This document shows positions 1-7,773 of a DNA stretch of 20,886 bases, piece by piece. The notes below the pieces were generated by a model. That model was given only the letters and a program-made list of their open reading frames with translations. It searched no databases and was not told where the DNA came from. The translations under genes were made by a program, and so were the position numbers. How positions within the stretch are numbered: position 1 is the stretch's first letter; the number at the start of each line of letters is the position of its first letter. Origin of the DNA: Bacillota bacterium. Lineage in GTDB: Bacteria > Bacillota > Desulfotomaculia > Desulfotomaculales > Desulfallaceae. The DNA is taken from assembly GCA_023439185.1 (NCBI GenBank), contig JAEXOR010000009.1, positions 1 to 20,886 on the forward strand, written 5' to 3'.

Positions 1-60
1 GGGGGGCGGCGGCCACACACCCGCCCCCCCCCGCGCGGGGGGTGGCAACGTGATTCTGAC
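1..60. other. GC-only low-complexity edge sequence with C/G hairpin
   Basis: The first ~45 bases are almost pure G and C. They include a run of nine C (24-32), GCGC, then a run of six G (37-42), which would fold into a tight hairpin. This composition is unlike the AT-leaning DNA that follows immediately. It could be the end of a GC hairpin terminator of an upstream gene, or a low-quality contig end. No coding signal is seen in it. Confidence 0.4.
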
Positions 61-81
61 TTATCTAAAACGGAGGACGCA

Positions 82-1461
82 ATGAAAGCAGCTGCAACTA
101 AATCAATGCATCAAGAGAATTTTCATTATATTAGAGCCAGATCAATGCTCTGCGCAAGTGTGGCATTGGTTTACTTGGCCGGCGCGTTTTTTGATATACC
201 TTATGTGAATGATCTATTATGCGTTATTTGCTTAATCTGCTTGGTCGTCTGCCTGCCGTTTATCAAGGGCAATGCCCGGGTAGTGGCATCAGTTTTATTT
301 TTGGTTGGGGTCGTTATTATGGTCTTCGACGGAGCGGGCTTCGCCGCCTGGAAAGAAGGCTTAATTATTAATGCTAATTTAATCGCCTTGATGCTGCTGG
401 TGCCTGTCTTTGGCATGCCCCTGAAATACGGTGATTATTACGGTGTACTGGACGCTCTGGTGGGCAGGTACATGAACAGCCGGAACCGTATTTACTGGGT
501 ACCAGCCCTACTTACCCATTTTTTGGGCGCACTTATGAACATGGGTGCTTTACCTGTTGTATACCAGTTGATTGTGCGGGGGAAACTGCCAAAGGCGTTT
601 AATTCTGTCCCGGCGTCAATTTTAAAGGGTTTTTCCGCTTCGATTTACTGGTCGCCCAATATGGTTTCAGTGGGGGTGGTGACTTATTACCTGGGCATCT
701 CCTGGGCGGAGTTCGCCCGTTATGGTATTTTTCTAACGGTTGTAAGCCTGGTGGTAGGCTGGCTGATACATATTTTTTCCGATTATAAAGGTAATGTGTT
801 GCTTGACCAATCCTTGCGGGAGGATGGAATTGACGGAAAAAAAATAGCTGAATTAATCTTTTTTTGTACAACCTTTATTGGCATGATCATCTATATTGCT
901 ACCCGAACATCAATACCGGTGCTGAATGCCGTGCCCTTGCTGGCGCTGGTATATCCCGTGTTCTGGTTGGGCATGCTGGGGCGGGTGAAAATAATACCTA
1001 AGTCTTACCAGGATTATGCAGAAAATATTTTGCCCAGGTTTACTTCGGAAATAATCATTTTCATGGGGGCAGGCTTTTTAGCTGTTGCGCTTTTAAGCTC
1101 CGATACCGGAGATAAAGTATCCACATTTATTAGCGGGATTGGCTTCCCCAATGAATACTTTTTATGTCTGGGTATACTGGCATCAATAGTATTTTTAGCT
1201 GTTTTAGGGGTTACTCCCATGGTCACAGTGATGGCCTACTGTGCTTCATTAAACCCAGCTATGTTAGGTCTTAATCCAATAGAGCTCGCCCTGGTGTTGG
1301 TGGGGGGATGGGCTACAAGTGTGATTATTTCACCGTTTACTGGTGTTACTTTAATTATGACCGGGCTGGCGCAAAAACCATCCTTTGAAGTAGCCCGTGC
1401 CAACTGGCCGTTTACCGGCCTGATGGTGCTATTAATAGCGGCATTGCCCTTACTGATTTAA
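82..1461 (+). CDS. Polytopic membrane transporter, ion-transporter-superfamily-like
   Basis: This is a 459-residue, very hydrophobic protein with roughly 11-12 membrane-spanning stretches. The ATG follows a good ribosome site (CGGAGGA, 72-78). The two halves look related. The first carries a helix-break-helix around NMGALPVVYQLI, the second one around VTPMVTVMAYCASLNP followed by VIISPFTGVTLIMTG. Such paired re-entrant segments rich in Pro, Gly, Ser and Thr recall anion/carboxylate carriers of the IT superfamily (DctM, CitM, ArsB and SLC13 types), but I do not recognise the exact family. There is no signal peptide, ATP-binding or periplasmic-binding partner. It lies 151 bases upstream of the sigma-54 activator and on the same strand, so uptake of the acid consumed by the downstream pathway is a reasonable inference. 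The substrate is unknown. Confidence 0.6.
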   Translation: MKAAATKSMHQENFHYIRARSMLCASVALVYLAGAFFDIPYVNDLLCVICLICLVVCLPFIKGNARVVASVLFLVGVVIMVFDGAGFAAWKEGLIINANLIALMLLVPVFGMPLKYGDYYGVLDALVGRYMNSRNRIYWVPALLTHFLGALMNMGALPVVYQLIVRGKLPKAFNSVPASILKGFSASIYWSPNMVSVGVVTYYLGISWAEFARYGIFLTVVSLVVGWLIHIFSDYKGNVLLDQSLREDGIDGKKIAELIFFCTTFIGMIIYIATRTSIPVLNAVPLLALVYPVFWLGMLGRVKIIPKSYQDYAENILPRFTSEIIIFMGAGFLAVALLSSDTGDKVSTFISGIGFPNEYFLCLGILASIVFLAVLGVTPMVTVMAYCASLNPAMLGLNPIELALVLVGGWATSVIISPFTGVTLIMTGLAQKPSFEVARANWPFTGLMVLLIAALPLLI

Positions 1462-1612
1462 CATTTTCGCAATTAAATAACAAGTCGAACTATATACAAT
1501 ATTGTCTAAAATAAGTATGATAACTAATAATGATATGTTTCAAAAAATTACAATTGAGGCAATAACTTAATATTTTGAATATTGGCACAAATTAATCTAC
1601 TGGGGGTATATC

Positions 1613-3538
1613 ATGAAGGATATAAAAATCGGGGTAGTTTCCACTTACCCGGAAATGTCCAAGCTAATTACCAAAATGGCCGATGAGATGAAGCTTAATT
1701 TGGAGGTAAGGGAAGGGATATTGGAAGAAGGGGTATCAATTGCCTACCAATTAGAGCATGAAGGTGTGGATGTAATCATTGGCCGCGGTGTGACGGGTAG
1801 GAAAATAAAGAAGGCGATTGCTCTGCCTGTTGTTCTAATAGAAATTACTTCCTTTGATATTTTACAAGCACTGTACATAGCTAAGGGCATGGGGCGTAGA
1901 ATTGCTTTTTTAGGCCATTCCAGCCTTGACTTTAGTGTCGAATTTGAAACCATCACCAATATATTGGACGTCCAAGTAGATTGCTATCCATATACCAATA
2001 TTTATGAGATGGACGAGCAAATGGCCAAAATACTAAGGTCTGATATTGATATTGTAGTCAGTACGGGTCAATGTATTTATGAAATGGCTAAAAAATCTGG
2101 TGTTAATGCCGTATTGGTGCAATCCGGCAACGACGCCATCTACGGTTCTATTAAGCATGCCGTGGAGTTGGTGCAGGGAATCCGCCAGGATCAGGAAAGC
2201 TCCAAAAGATATCGGGCCGTGTTGGCGGCAACCAATGACGGCGTACTGATTGTGGACGAGCATAAGCGAATTGTTTATATGAATGATGCTGCCGAAAGTC
2301 TTCTGGAGATAGATGCTCGTACGATTATGGGCCGGCATATGGATAGTATAAGGGAATCTGTTATTTTAAGTCTTCTATGTAATGATAATGGACAAAATAC
2401 AGAGATTTTTAAAGAAGTAGGTCGTAAACAGTTTTGGGTAAATAGCATGCCGATCATTTTAGAGAATAAGAAAAAGGGTACTGTTACAATGTTTCAAGGC
2501 GCCGACAGAATTCAGGTACTGGAGCAAAACCTGAGGCGCCAGCTCTTTAAAAAGGGACTTTTTGCCAAACATACTTTTGCAGATCTGGTTGGGAGCAGTG
2601 AACTGCTTTTAGAAACTATAGCTAGAGCTAAAAAGTATGCTGCTGCAAAAGCTACCGTGCTAATAGGCGGGGAGAGCGGTACGGGCAAGGAATTGTTTGC
2701 TCAGAGTATTCATAATGATAGTGCCAGACGGGACGGCCCTTTTGTAGCCATAAACTGTGCCGCATTGCCCGAAAATCTGTTGGAAAGTGAATTGTTTGGC
2801 TACGAGGAGGGGGCCTTTACAGGGGCTAAAAAGGGCGGCAAAACTGGACTGTTTGAGATGGCGCACGGGGGCACCATATTTCTTGACGAAATTGGTGAAA
2901 TGACCCTGCCGGTGCAGGCACGCCTGCTTCGTGTACTGCAGGAGCGAGAAATTATGCGCCTGGGCAGCGATAGGGTGATCCCGGTGGATGTTAGAATTAT
3001 TGCGGCTACCAATTATGAGTTGAGCCTGGCTGTTAAAGAGGGCAACTTCCGCAGCGACCTGTTTCATCGGCTGGAAGTGCTAAACCTGGATATACCTCCA
3101 CTGCGTACGAGAAAGGAAGATATTGAACAGTTGGCTGAATTCCTGGTAGAACAGTTCAGTTTCGAGGAAAACAAAAAAGCACCTGCTTTAACCTTGGAGG
3201 CTATGGACAAATTAAAGAAATATGATTGGCCAGGCAATGTCAGGGAGCTGCAAAATGTAATGCAAAAATATGTGCTTTTAATCGAAGAAAACCAAAACGC
3301 CGAAGAATTAATTATCCGGTTGATTAATGAAAAAATTAAAAAATCCTATGCTGTTCCATCGGGGGATGAAAACAGTATTACCATAAAAATAGGTAAAATG
3401 GAGGAAATGGAGCGGGAGATTATAGAGTACCTGCTTTCTACCGGTGCCAGTATTAAAGAAATTTCTCAGATCACCGGCACCAGCCGCACTACTTTATGGA
3501 GAAAACTAAAAGATCTGGATGAAGCCATGTTTCGATAG
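1613..3538 (+). CDS. Sigma-54-dependent activator: PrpR-N sensor, PAS, AAA+, Fis-type HTH
   Basis: This 641-residue enhancer-binding protein activates RNA polymerase carrying sigma-54. Residues ~1-195 form a PrpR_N-type sensory domain (GRGVTGRKIKKA near residue 60), which in PrpR binds a small organic acid. A PAS-like segment follows (~200-310). The AAA+ domain (~325-560) has Walker A GGESGTGKE (352-360), an intact sigma-54 contact loop GAFTGA (400-405) and Walker B IFLDEIGE with Asp425/Glu426. The C-terminus (~600-640) is a Fis/HTH_8 helix-turn-helix (IKEISQITGTSRTTLWRKL). There is no receiver domain, so it should respond to a ligand rather than to phosphorylation. The start ATG follows GGGGG at 1602-1606. 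No terminator follows. It lies directly upstream of two good -24/-12 promoters (3639, 5764), which it most likely controls. Prp genes for methylcitrate are absent here, so its effector is probably not 2-methylcitrate. Confidence 0.92.
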   Translation: MKDIKIGVVSTYPEMSKLITKMADEMKLNLEVREGILEEGVSIAYQLEHEGVDVIIGRGVTGRKIKKAIALPVVLIEITSFDILQALYIAKGMGRRIAFLGHSSLDFSVEFETITNILDVQVDCYPYTNIYEMDEQMAKILRSDIDIVVSTGQCIYEMAKKSGVNAVLVQSGNDAIYGSIKHAVELVQGIRQDQESSKRYRAVLAATNDGVLIVDEHKRIVYMNDAAESLLEIDARTIMGRHMDSIRESVILSLLCNDNGQNTEIFKEVGRKQFWVNSMPIILENKKKGTVTMFQGADRIQVLEQNLRRQLFKKGLFAKHTFADLVGSSELLLETIARAKKYAAAKATVLIGGESGTGKELFAQSIHNDSARRDGPFVAINCAALPENLLESELFGYEEGAFTGAKKGGKTGLFEMAHGGTIFLDEIGEMTLPVQARLLRVLQEREIMRLGSDRVIPVDVRIIAATNYELSLAVKEGNFRSDLFHRLEVLNLDIPPLRTRKEDIEQLAEFLVEQFSFEENKKAPALTLEAMDKLKKYDWPGNVRELQNVMQKYVLLIEENQNAEELIIRLINEKIKKSYAVPSGDENSITIKIGKMEEMEREIIEYLLSTGASIKEISQITGTSRTTLWRKLKDLDEAMFR

Positions 3539-3550
3539 TTAACCTCATGG

Positions 3551-3568
3551 GTTGCAAAATGAGATGGG
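3551..3568 (+). promoter_or_regulatory. Candidate activator half-site upstream of sigma-54 promoter
   Basis: The motif GTTGCAAAATGAGA lies 88 bases upstream of the -24 element at 3639, a usual place for an enhancer-binding-protein site. It matches 11 of 14 positions with the right arm of the palindrome at 5642-5655 (GTTGCATATTGAAA). A similar copy is at 5884. The left-hand half-site is poor here, so the call is tentative. Confidence 0.35.
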
Positions 3569-3638
3569 TATTTATTGGTAAATTGATGTGTTGTTTAATT
3601 TTTCTGATGATTTTTAACGGTGTATATATAAAAAATAA

Positions 3639-3654
3639 TGGTATGTTTTTTGCA
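3639..3654 (+). promoter_or_regulatory. Sigma-54 (-24/-12) promoter of the GctAB-like CoA-transferase unit
   Basis: The sequence TGGTATG-TTTT-TTGCA has GG at 3640-3641 and GC at 3652-3653, exactly ten bases apart as sigma-54 promoters require. It lies 81 bases ahead of the TTG start at 3735 and just downstream of a sigma-54 activator gene. Transcription would start near 3665. Confidence 0.8.
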
Positions 3655-3734
3655 CTTGCTATTTAATAGGAGCGTTCCTGTAATCAATATTAAATAGTCT
3701 TTTCTAATAGCCATGTTTTTGGGGGGAGATAAAT

Positions 3735-4655
3735 TTGTCAGTAAATAAAGTAACAACTCTGGCAGAAGCAGTGCAGGGGCTTGTTAACGACCGCGATACA
3801 ATTGCCCTGGGCGGCATACTTGCTCGTGAACCGGTTGCCTGCAGCTATGAACTGATCAGGCAAAATAAAAAAGATTTGACTATTATTGTTGATAGCCATG
3901 ATGAATCAGTTGAGCTGCTGCTAGGGGCCGGACTGGTTAAAAAAATTGAGTCAGCTTATGTATGGATAGGCGTAATTGGCAGCGGGCTAAACTTTAGAAG
4001 AGCAGTGGAAAAAGGTATTCCCAGACATGTGGAGGTTGAGGACTATACCAACCTGGCCATCGGTATGCGCTTTTTGGCCGGTGCTTTAGGTGTACCCTTT
4101 CTCCCCTTGATGTCCATGTCCGGTTCGGACATCCCTAAGTATAATGACAAAATTATAACCATGGAAGACCCGTATAAAGGTCAGTCAGTTAATCTTGTGC
4201 CCGCCGCTGAACCTGACGTCGCTTTTATTCATGTTCAGCGGGCGGATAAAATGGGCAATGCACAAATATGGGGGATGCTGGCTAATGATATTAATATTGC
4301 CCGGGCAGCTAAAAAAGTTATTCTTACTTGCGAAGAAATTATTTCTACGTCTGAAATCAGAAAGATACCCAATATGACCCAAATACCGCATTACTGTGTA
4401 GATGCAATAGTAGAGCTTCCTTTTGGAGCGCACCCACTAGGGGTGGCGGGGTACTACTGGTTGGATATGCCATTTAGGAAGCACTGGCTGAATGCATCCA
4501 GAACACAAGCAGGCTTTGATGCCTGGATAGAAGAATGGGTTTTAAGCTGGGATACATTTGAAGAATACCTGCAGAAGTTAGGTTCAGATAGACTGGCCAA
4601 GCTGCGGAAATTGGAAAGGGATAATTACCGGATTCCGAGGATCGAGAATTACTAA
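3735..4655 (+). CDS. Family I CoA-transferase, alpha subunit (GctA-like)
   Basis: This 306-residue protein resembles the A subunit of glutaconate CoA-transferase. The family signature is visible as GVPFLPLMSMSGSDIPKYND (~residues 119-138), followed by ADKMGNAQIWG and a C-terminal region typical of GctA. The start is TTG, six bases after a strong GGGGGGAG ribosome site. The A subunit builds much of the CoA and substrate pocket, while the catalytic glutamate sits in the partner encoded by the next gene, 16 bases downstream. In this family the pair moves CoA from a donor thioester to a carboxylic acid. The acid is not determinable from sequence. Related GctAB-fold pairs such as IpdAB of steroid degradation are hydrolases lacking the glutamate, but the partner here keeps it, which favours a transferase. 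Confidence 0.85.
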   Translation: MSVNKVTTLAEAVQGLVNDRDTIALGGILAREPVACSYELIRQNKKDLTIIVDSHDESVELLLGAGLVKKIESAYVWIGVIGSGLNFRRAVEKGIPRHVEVEDYTNLAIGMRFLAGALGVPFLPLMSMSGSDIPKYNDKIITMEDPYKGQSVNLVPAAEPDVAFIHVQRADKMGNAQIWGMLANDINIARAAKKVILTCEEIISTSEIRKIPNMTQIPHYCVDAIVELPFGAHPLGVAGYYWLDMPFRKHWLNASRTQAGFDAWIEEWVLSWDTFEEYLQKLGSDRLAKLRKLERDNYRIPRIENY

Positions 4656-4671
4656 AGGGGTGTCTGTTTCA

Positions 4672-5523
4672 ATGAATTATACCACGCAAGAATTTATGGT
4701 TTCCGCTTGCTCGCGCTTAATAAATGACAACGAACGTGTTTTTATCGGTGTCGGCATTCCTTTATTGGCGGGAGTGGTGGCCAGTAAAATTCACGCTCCC
4801 AATTCCGTATTGATTTACGAGGCCGGAGGAGTTGGGGCTAATAGCCGCAGGCTGCCTTGGAGTATTTCAGATAACGCTACCACCGATAATGCCCTTATGG
4901 CAACAGAATTATGGCGGGTGCTTGGCGATGTGCAGCGGGGTTTCGTCGATATGGCTGTTATTGGCGGAGCCCAAATAGACAAATATGGCAATCTTAATAC
5001 CACTGCCATTATTGGTGCAGGCAAGACTTATCAAAGGCCAACCACGCGATTACCCGGATCAGGTGGTGGGAATGACTTGGCCTCTTCTGCTAAAAGGGTA
5101 CTGATTATCATGCGCATGGAAAATAGAAAATTTGTGGAAAAACTTGACTATATTACCAGCCCGGGATTTATTTCAGGCCCAGGTGAAAGGGAGAAAGCTG
5201 GTTTAAAAGGCGGTGGCCCGGGAGCCGTAATAACCAATAAGTGCATTTTTAGATTTGATCCTTTAACCAAGGCAATGTATTTAGACGAATTGTTCCCCGG
5301 AGTAACTGTAGAAGAGGTTAAGGCAGATGTTGGCTGGGATTTGAAAGTGGGTTCCAATCTAAAACAAGCTGTTCCTCCTACAGAAGACGAAATTGAAATT
5401 ATGCATAGAATAGATCCACTAGGGGTGGTTTTGGGCAGTAAGAGCAAGCAGGAAAACCAATCTTTTGAAGATTATTACCGAATTATGAAAGAGTGCTATG
5501 AATCGATAGCGTTATTAATTTAA
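4672..5523 (+). CDS. Family I CoA-transferase, beta subunit (GctB-like), catalytic Glu present
   Basis: This is the catalytic partner of the preceding subunit, 283 residues from ATG 4672. An in-frame GTG at 4660 would give 287 residues but has no ribosome site at a useful distance, whereas GGGGTG (4657-4662) precedes the ATG. The motif PNSVLIYEAGGVGA contains the glutamate expected to form the glutamyl-CoA thioester (Glu50 from the ATG, Glu54 from the GTG, matching the position of the known GctB catalytic Glu54). The motif LPGSGGGNDLASSAKR (~residues 123-138) is the glycine-rich oxyanion region of the family. The gene is tightly coupled to the A subunit and followed within 60 bases by an intrinsic terminator, so the two genes form their own sigma-54 unit. 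Its role is probably activation of a short-chain or dicarboxylic acid for the pathway encoded downstream (inference). Confidence 0.85.
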   Translation: MNYTTQEFMVSACSRLINDNERVFIGVGIPLLAGVVASKIHAPNSVLIYEAGGVGANSRRLPWSISDNATTDNALMATELWRVLGDVQRGFVDMAVIGGAQIDKYGNLNTTAIIGAGKTYQRPTTRLPGSGGGNDLASSAKRVLIIMRMENRKFVEKLDYITSPGFISGPGEREKAGLKGGGPGAVITNKCIFRFDPLTKAMYLDELFPGVTVEEVKADVGWDLKVGSNLKQAVPPTEDEIEIMHRIDPLGVVLGSKSKQENQSFEDYYRIMKECYESIALLI

Positions 5524-5578
5524 AAGGCAATAATCTATGTTTCATCGTAGAGTATCCCATAAGGAAGGCTATATGAAC

Positions 5579-5601
5579 ACCGCCACAGGGCGGTTTTTTT
5601 T
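5579..5601 (+). terminator. Intrinsic terminator after the CoA-transferase unit
   Basis: A six-base-pair stem ACCGCC/GGCGGT (5579-5584 and 5589-5594) with a four-base loop is followed by a run of eight T (5594-5601). It lies 56 bases after the stop of the beta subunit. Confidence 0.9.
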
Positions 5602-5618
5602 ACCTTAAAATTATGTTC

Positions 5619-5658
5619 GGGTTTTAATAAGCAACCAGCAAGTTGCATATTGAAACCC
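5619..5658. promoter_or_regulatory. Large palindrome, candidate upstream activator site
   Basis: GGGTTT (5619-5624) pairs with AAACCC (5653-5658), and GCAAC (5631-5635) pairs with GTTGC (5642-5646). Both pairs share the same centre at 5638.5. The intervening TAATAA/ATATTG also matches at four of six positions, so about 15 of 17 arm positions are symmetric. The centre is 126 bases upstream of the -24 element, as expected for an enhancer site. There is no T run after it, so it is not a terminator. Confidence 0.6.
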
Positions 5659-5763
5659 AATGAATAGACTTTGTGCAGTATAGTTTCGTAAGGATTCTAA
5701 TTGTTCATTGTTTTTTCAGGTGTTTAAGCACCTGTAAATTTAAAGATTAAATTCTTGGAACAA

Positions 5764-5779
5764 TGGCACACGTTTTGCT
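5764..5779 (+). promoter_or_regulatory. Sigma-54 (-24/-12) promoter of the nine-gene beta-oxidation operon
   Basis: The sequence TGGCAC-ACGTT-TTGCT is essentially the sigma-54 consensus, with GG at 5765-5766 and GC at 5777-5778 separated by ten bases. It stands 128 bases ahead of the GTG start of the first operon gene. Transcription would begin near 5790. Confidence 0.88.
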
Positions 5780-5907
5780 TAATTATAAATAATAAAAAAA
5801 TAATAAAAATAAAAATTGCGTAACTATTGATGAAAGTCAACACTTTGTGTCAGGGCCCTGATACTTGGCTGGTAGAATAACATGTTGCAAAATGGGAGGG
5901 TTAATTA

Positions 5908-7746
5908 GTGGCGGAATTCGCATACGATGTCCGGGATCTCAAGTTTATTTTAAATGAATGGCTGGACATGGAAGAAGTATTAAACCTGGATAAATTTAAG
6001 GAAAACTACGAGCTTGATGACATCGACTTTATTCTAAATGAAGTTTACAAGATTGCCAAAGAAGTTGTGGCACCCATTAATAAAGAAGGGGACGAGATTG
6101 GCTTAAAATTTAAAAACGGTAAGGTTAATGTGCCGCCGGCTTACATAGAGGCATTTAAGTTTTTACAAAAGAACGGCTGGGGATCCGCCAATGAATCATT
6201 GGGCTCGGAAACCATTATGCCGTTAACGCTGTACAGGGCATACAACGAATTAATTTTGGGAGCCTGTCCGGCGCTGGCTTCCTATATTAAATTAACCACC
6301 GGGGCGGCCAACCTGATCCACCGGTTTGGTACGGATAAAGACCGGGAATTGTTTATCGAAAACATGCTGAACGGCAACTGGAGCGGTACTATGTGCCTGA
6401 CGGAGCCAAATGCCGGTTCTGATGTGGGTGACGCTGCTACCAGAGCCTACCATACAGATGACCCCAGGATTTATAAAATAAAAGGTACTAAAATGTTTAT
6501 TACCGGCGGGGAAGTTGATTTAAGCAGCAATATTATTCATATGGTATTGGCCCGTCCCGAGGGTGGTGCACCTGGTTCCAAAGGGCTGGGACTGTATATT
6601 GTGCCCAAGATCTGGGTCAATGACGATGGCAGCTTGGGAGAACCCAATGATGTTATCTGCACCGGCGTTGAACATAAGATGGGTCTCAAGGCATCGGCAA
6701 CAGCCATGTTAAACTTTGGTGAAAACGATAACTGCCGTGGGATACTGCTAGGCAAGCCGCCGGACAGCGAGGGAGCTTCCAAGGGTTTGGCCATGATGTT
6801 TCACATGATGAATGAATCCCGCATTGGCACTGGCCATAACGCCCTGGCTCAAATGGCCGCGGCCTATTATTATGCCGCACGTTTTGCCACCGAGCGCATT
6901 CAAGGCCGCCCCTTTACCAATCCCAAGATTGGCCGGGTGCCCCTGATTAAACATGAAGATGTTAAACGGATGTTGTTAGAAATCAAATCTCAGGTAGAGG
7001 CTATCCGGGCTATGATATTCAAAGGCTTTTATTATCTTGATATCGCTGAGCACGGTAGTGATAAAGAAAAGTCGGCCCGGTGCCAGGGGTTGGCAGAGAT
7101 ACTAACACCGCTGATTAAGACTTATTCCAGCGAAACTGCCTGGCAGATGATTGGTCAGGCTATTCAGGTATATGGCGGAGTGGGCTATACCGAGGAATAT
7201 CCGGTTTCTCAGTACGCCCGGGATGTGAAAATACTTTCCATTTGGGAAGGCACATCATTTATCCATGCTATGGACCTGGTGGGGCGGAAAATGCGCATGA
7301 GAGACGGCCGGCCCTTTGCCAATTGGCTGGATGACCGCAAAGAATTTATTGAAAAAAATAAAGATGCCGAAGGGTTTACCGCTGAATTGAGCAACCTGGA
7401 AAAAGCGTATAACTGTGTGGCTGAAATTAAAGATCTATATGCTTCCTATTACGCCAACAAAGCCGAAAAAGGCGAGTTGATTCCGTTATACGCCCCACGC
7501 GTGCTCACCTGCTGCGCACAGTTATTTGCCGGGGAAGCGATCCTGGATCAAGCTCTGTTAGCCAGCCGTAAAATCGCTGAACTTGGTGCGGATCACCATG
7601 ATTATAACTATTATATGGGTAAAATTGCGGCCGCCCGTTTTTTCATAAACAATACTTTACCCAATGTGTATATGCAAACCGAGTTGATTAAAAACGCTGA
7701 TCAATCGGCTATCCAGTGCCCGGAAGAGGCTCTGGTCGTAAGTTAA
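5908..7746 (+). CDS. Long-form acyl-CoA dehydrogenase (DmdC-type, ~600 residues)
   Basis: This 612-residue FAD-dependent dehydrogenase forms the alpha,beta double bond of an acyl-CoA. The order is an N-terminal helical domain, then MCLTEPNAGSDVGDAATRA (flavin/substrate strand, ~residues 164-182), then the C-terminal catalytic helices with YGGVGYTEEYPVSQYARD and SIWEGTSF. Glu447 in the last motif is the expected catalytic base. A ~130-residue C-terminal extension separates it from ordinary 380-residue enzymes and places it in the long family that includes DmdC (methylmercaptopropionyl-CoA dehydrogenase). Family members act on varied acyl-CoAs, so the substrate cannot be read from sequence. The GTG start follows GGGAGGG by seven bases. 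It is the first gene of the operon, and a second, short dehydrogenase lies at 12212. It needs an electron-transferring flavoprotein, not encoded in this window. Confidence 0.88.
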   Translation: MAEFAYDVRDLKFILNEWLDMEEVLNLDKFKENYELDDIDFILNEVYKIAKEVVAPINKEGDEIGLKFKNGKVNVPPAYIEAFKFLQKNGWGSANESLGSETIMPLTLYRAYNELILGACPALASYIKLTTGAANLIHRFGTDKDRELFIENMLNGNWSGTMCLTEPNAGSDVGDAATRAYHTDDPRIYKIKGTKMFITGGEVDLSSNIIHMVLARPEGGAPGSKGLGLYIVPKIWVNDDGSLGEPNDVICTGVEHKMGLKASATAMLNFGENDNCRGILLGKPPDSEGASKGLAMMFHMMNESRIGTGHNALAQMAAAYYYAARFATERIQGRPFTNPKIGRVPLIKHEDVKRMLLEIKSQVEAIRAMIFKGFYYLDIAEHGSDKEKSARCQGLAEILTPLIKTYSSETAWQMIGQAIQVYGGVGYTEEYPVSQYARDVKILSIWEGTSFIHAMDLVGRKMRMRDGRPFANWLDDRKEFIEKNKDAEGFTAELSNLEKAYNCVAEIKDLYASYYANKAEKGELIPLYAPRVLTCCAQLFAGEAILDQALLASRKIAELGADHHDYNYYMGKIAAARFFINNTLPNVYMQTELIKNADQSAIQCPEEALVVS

Positions 7747-7773
7747 ATCAGTTGTATAAGGGGGCTTCGTGGT

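Larger units (their letters stand above)
5602..5907 (+). promoter_or_regulatory. Dyad-rich control region of the beta-oxidation operon
   Basis: No gene is found here. Besides the sigma-54 promoter it holds four symmetric elements. (a) A 40-base imperfect palindrome at 5619-5658. (b) CAGGTGtttaagCACCTG at 5717-5734, a perfect 6+6 dyad 30 bases before the -24 element. (c) AAAGT-CAAC-ACTTT at 5833-5846. (d) A perfect 12-base palindrome TCAGGGCCCTGA at 5850-5861 in the transcribed leader. The leader from the predicted start (~5790) to the GTG at 5908 is about 118 bases. The arrangement suggests control by the sigma-54 activator upstream and possibly a second DNA-binding protein near or downstream of the promoter. 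Confidence 0.6.

Noticed and set aside
1583..1598. TGGCACAAATTAATCT before the activator gene as a third sigma-54 promoter
   Set aside because: The -24 half is perfect but the -12 position reads AATCT with no GC at the required spacing, and transcription would begin at the start codon.
3544..3563. CTCAT-N10-ATGAG after the activator gene as a terminator
   Set aside because: Only five base pairs with a ten-base loop and no T run. More likely part of the regulatory region.
4660..4671. GTG start for the GctB-like subunit
   Set aside because: It lies within the likely ribosome site. ATG 4672 is better placed, though the GTG would put the catalytic glutamate at position 54 as in GctB.
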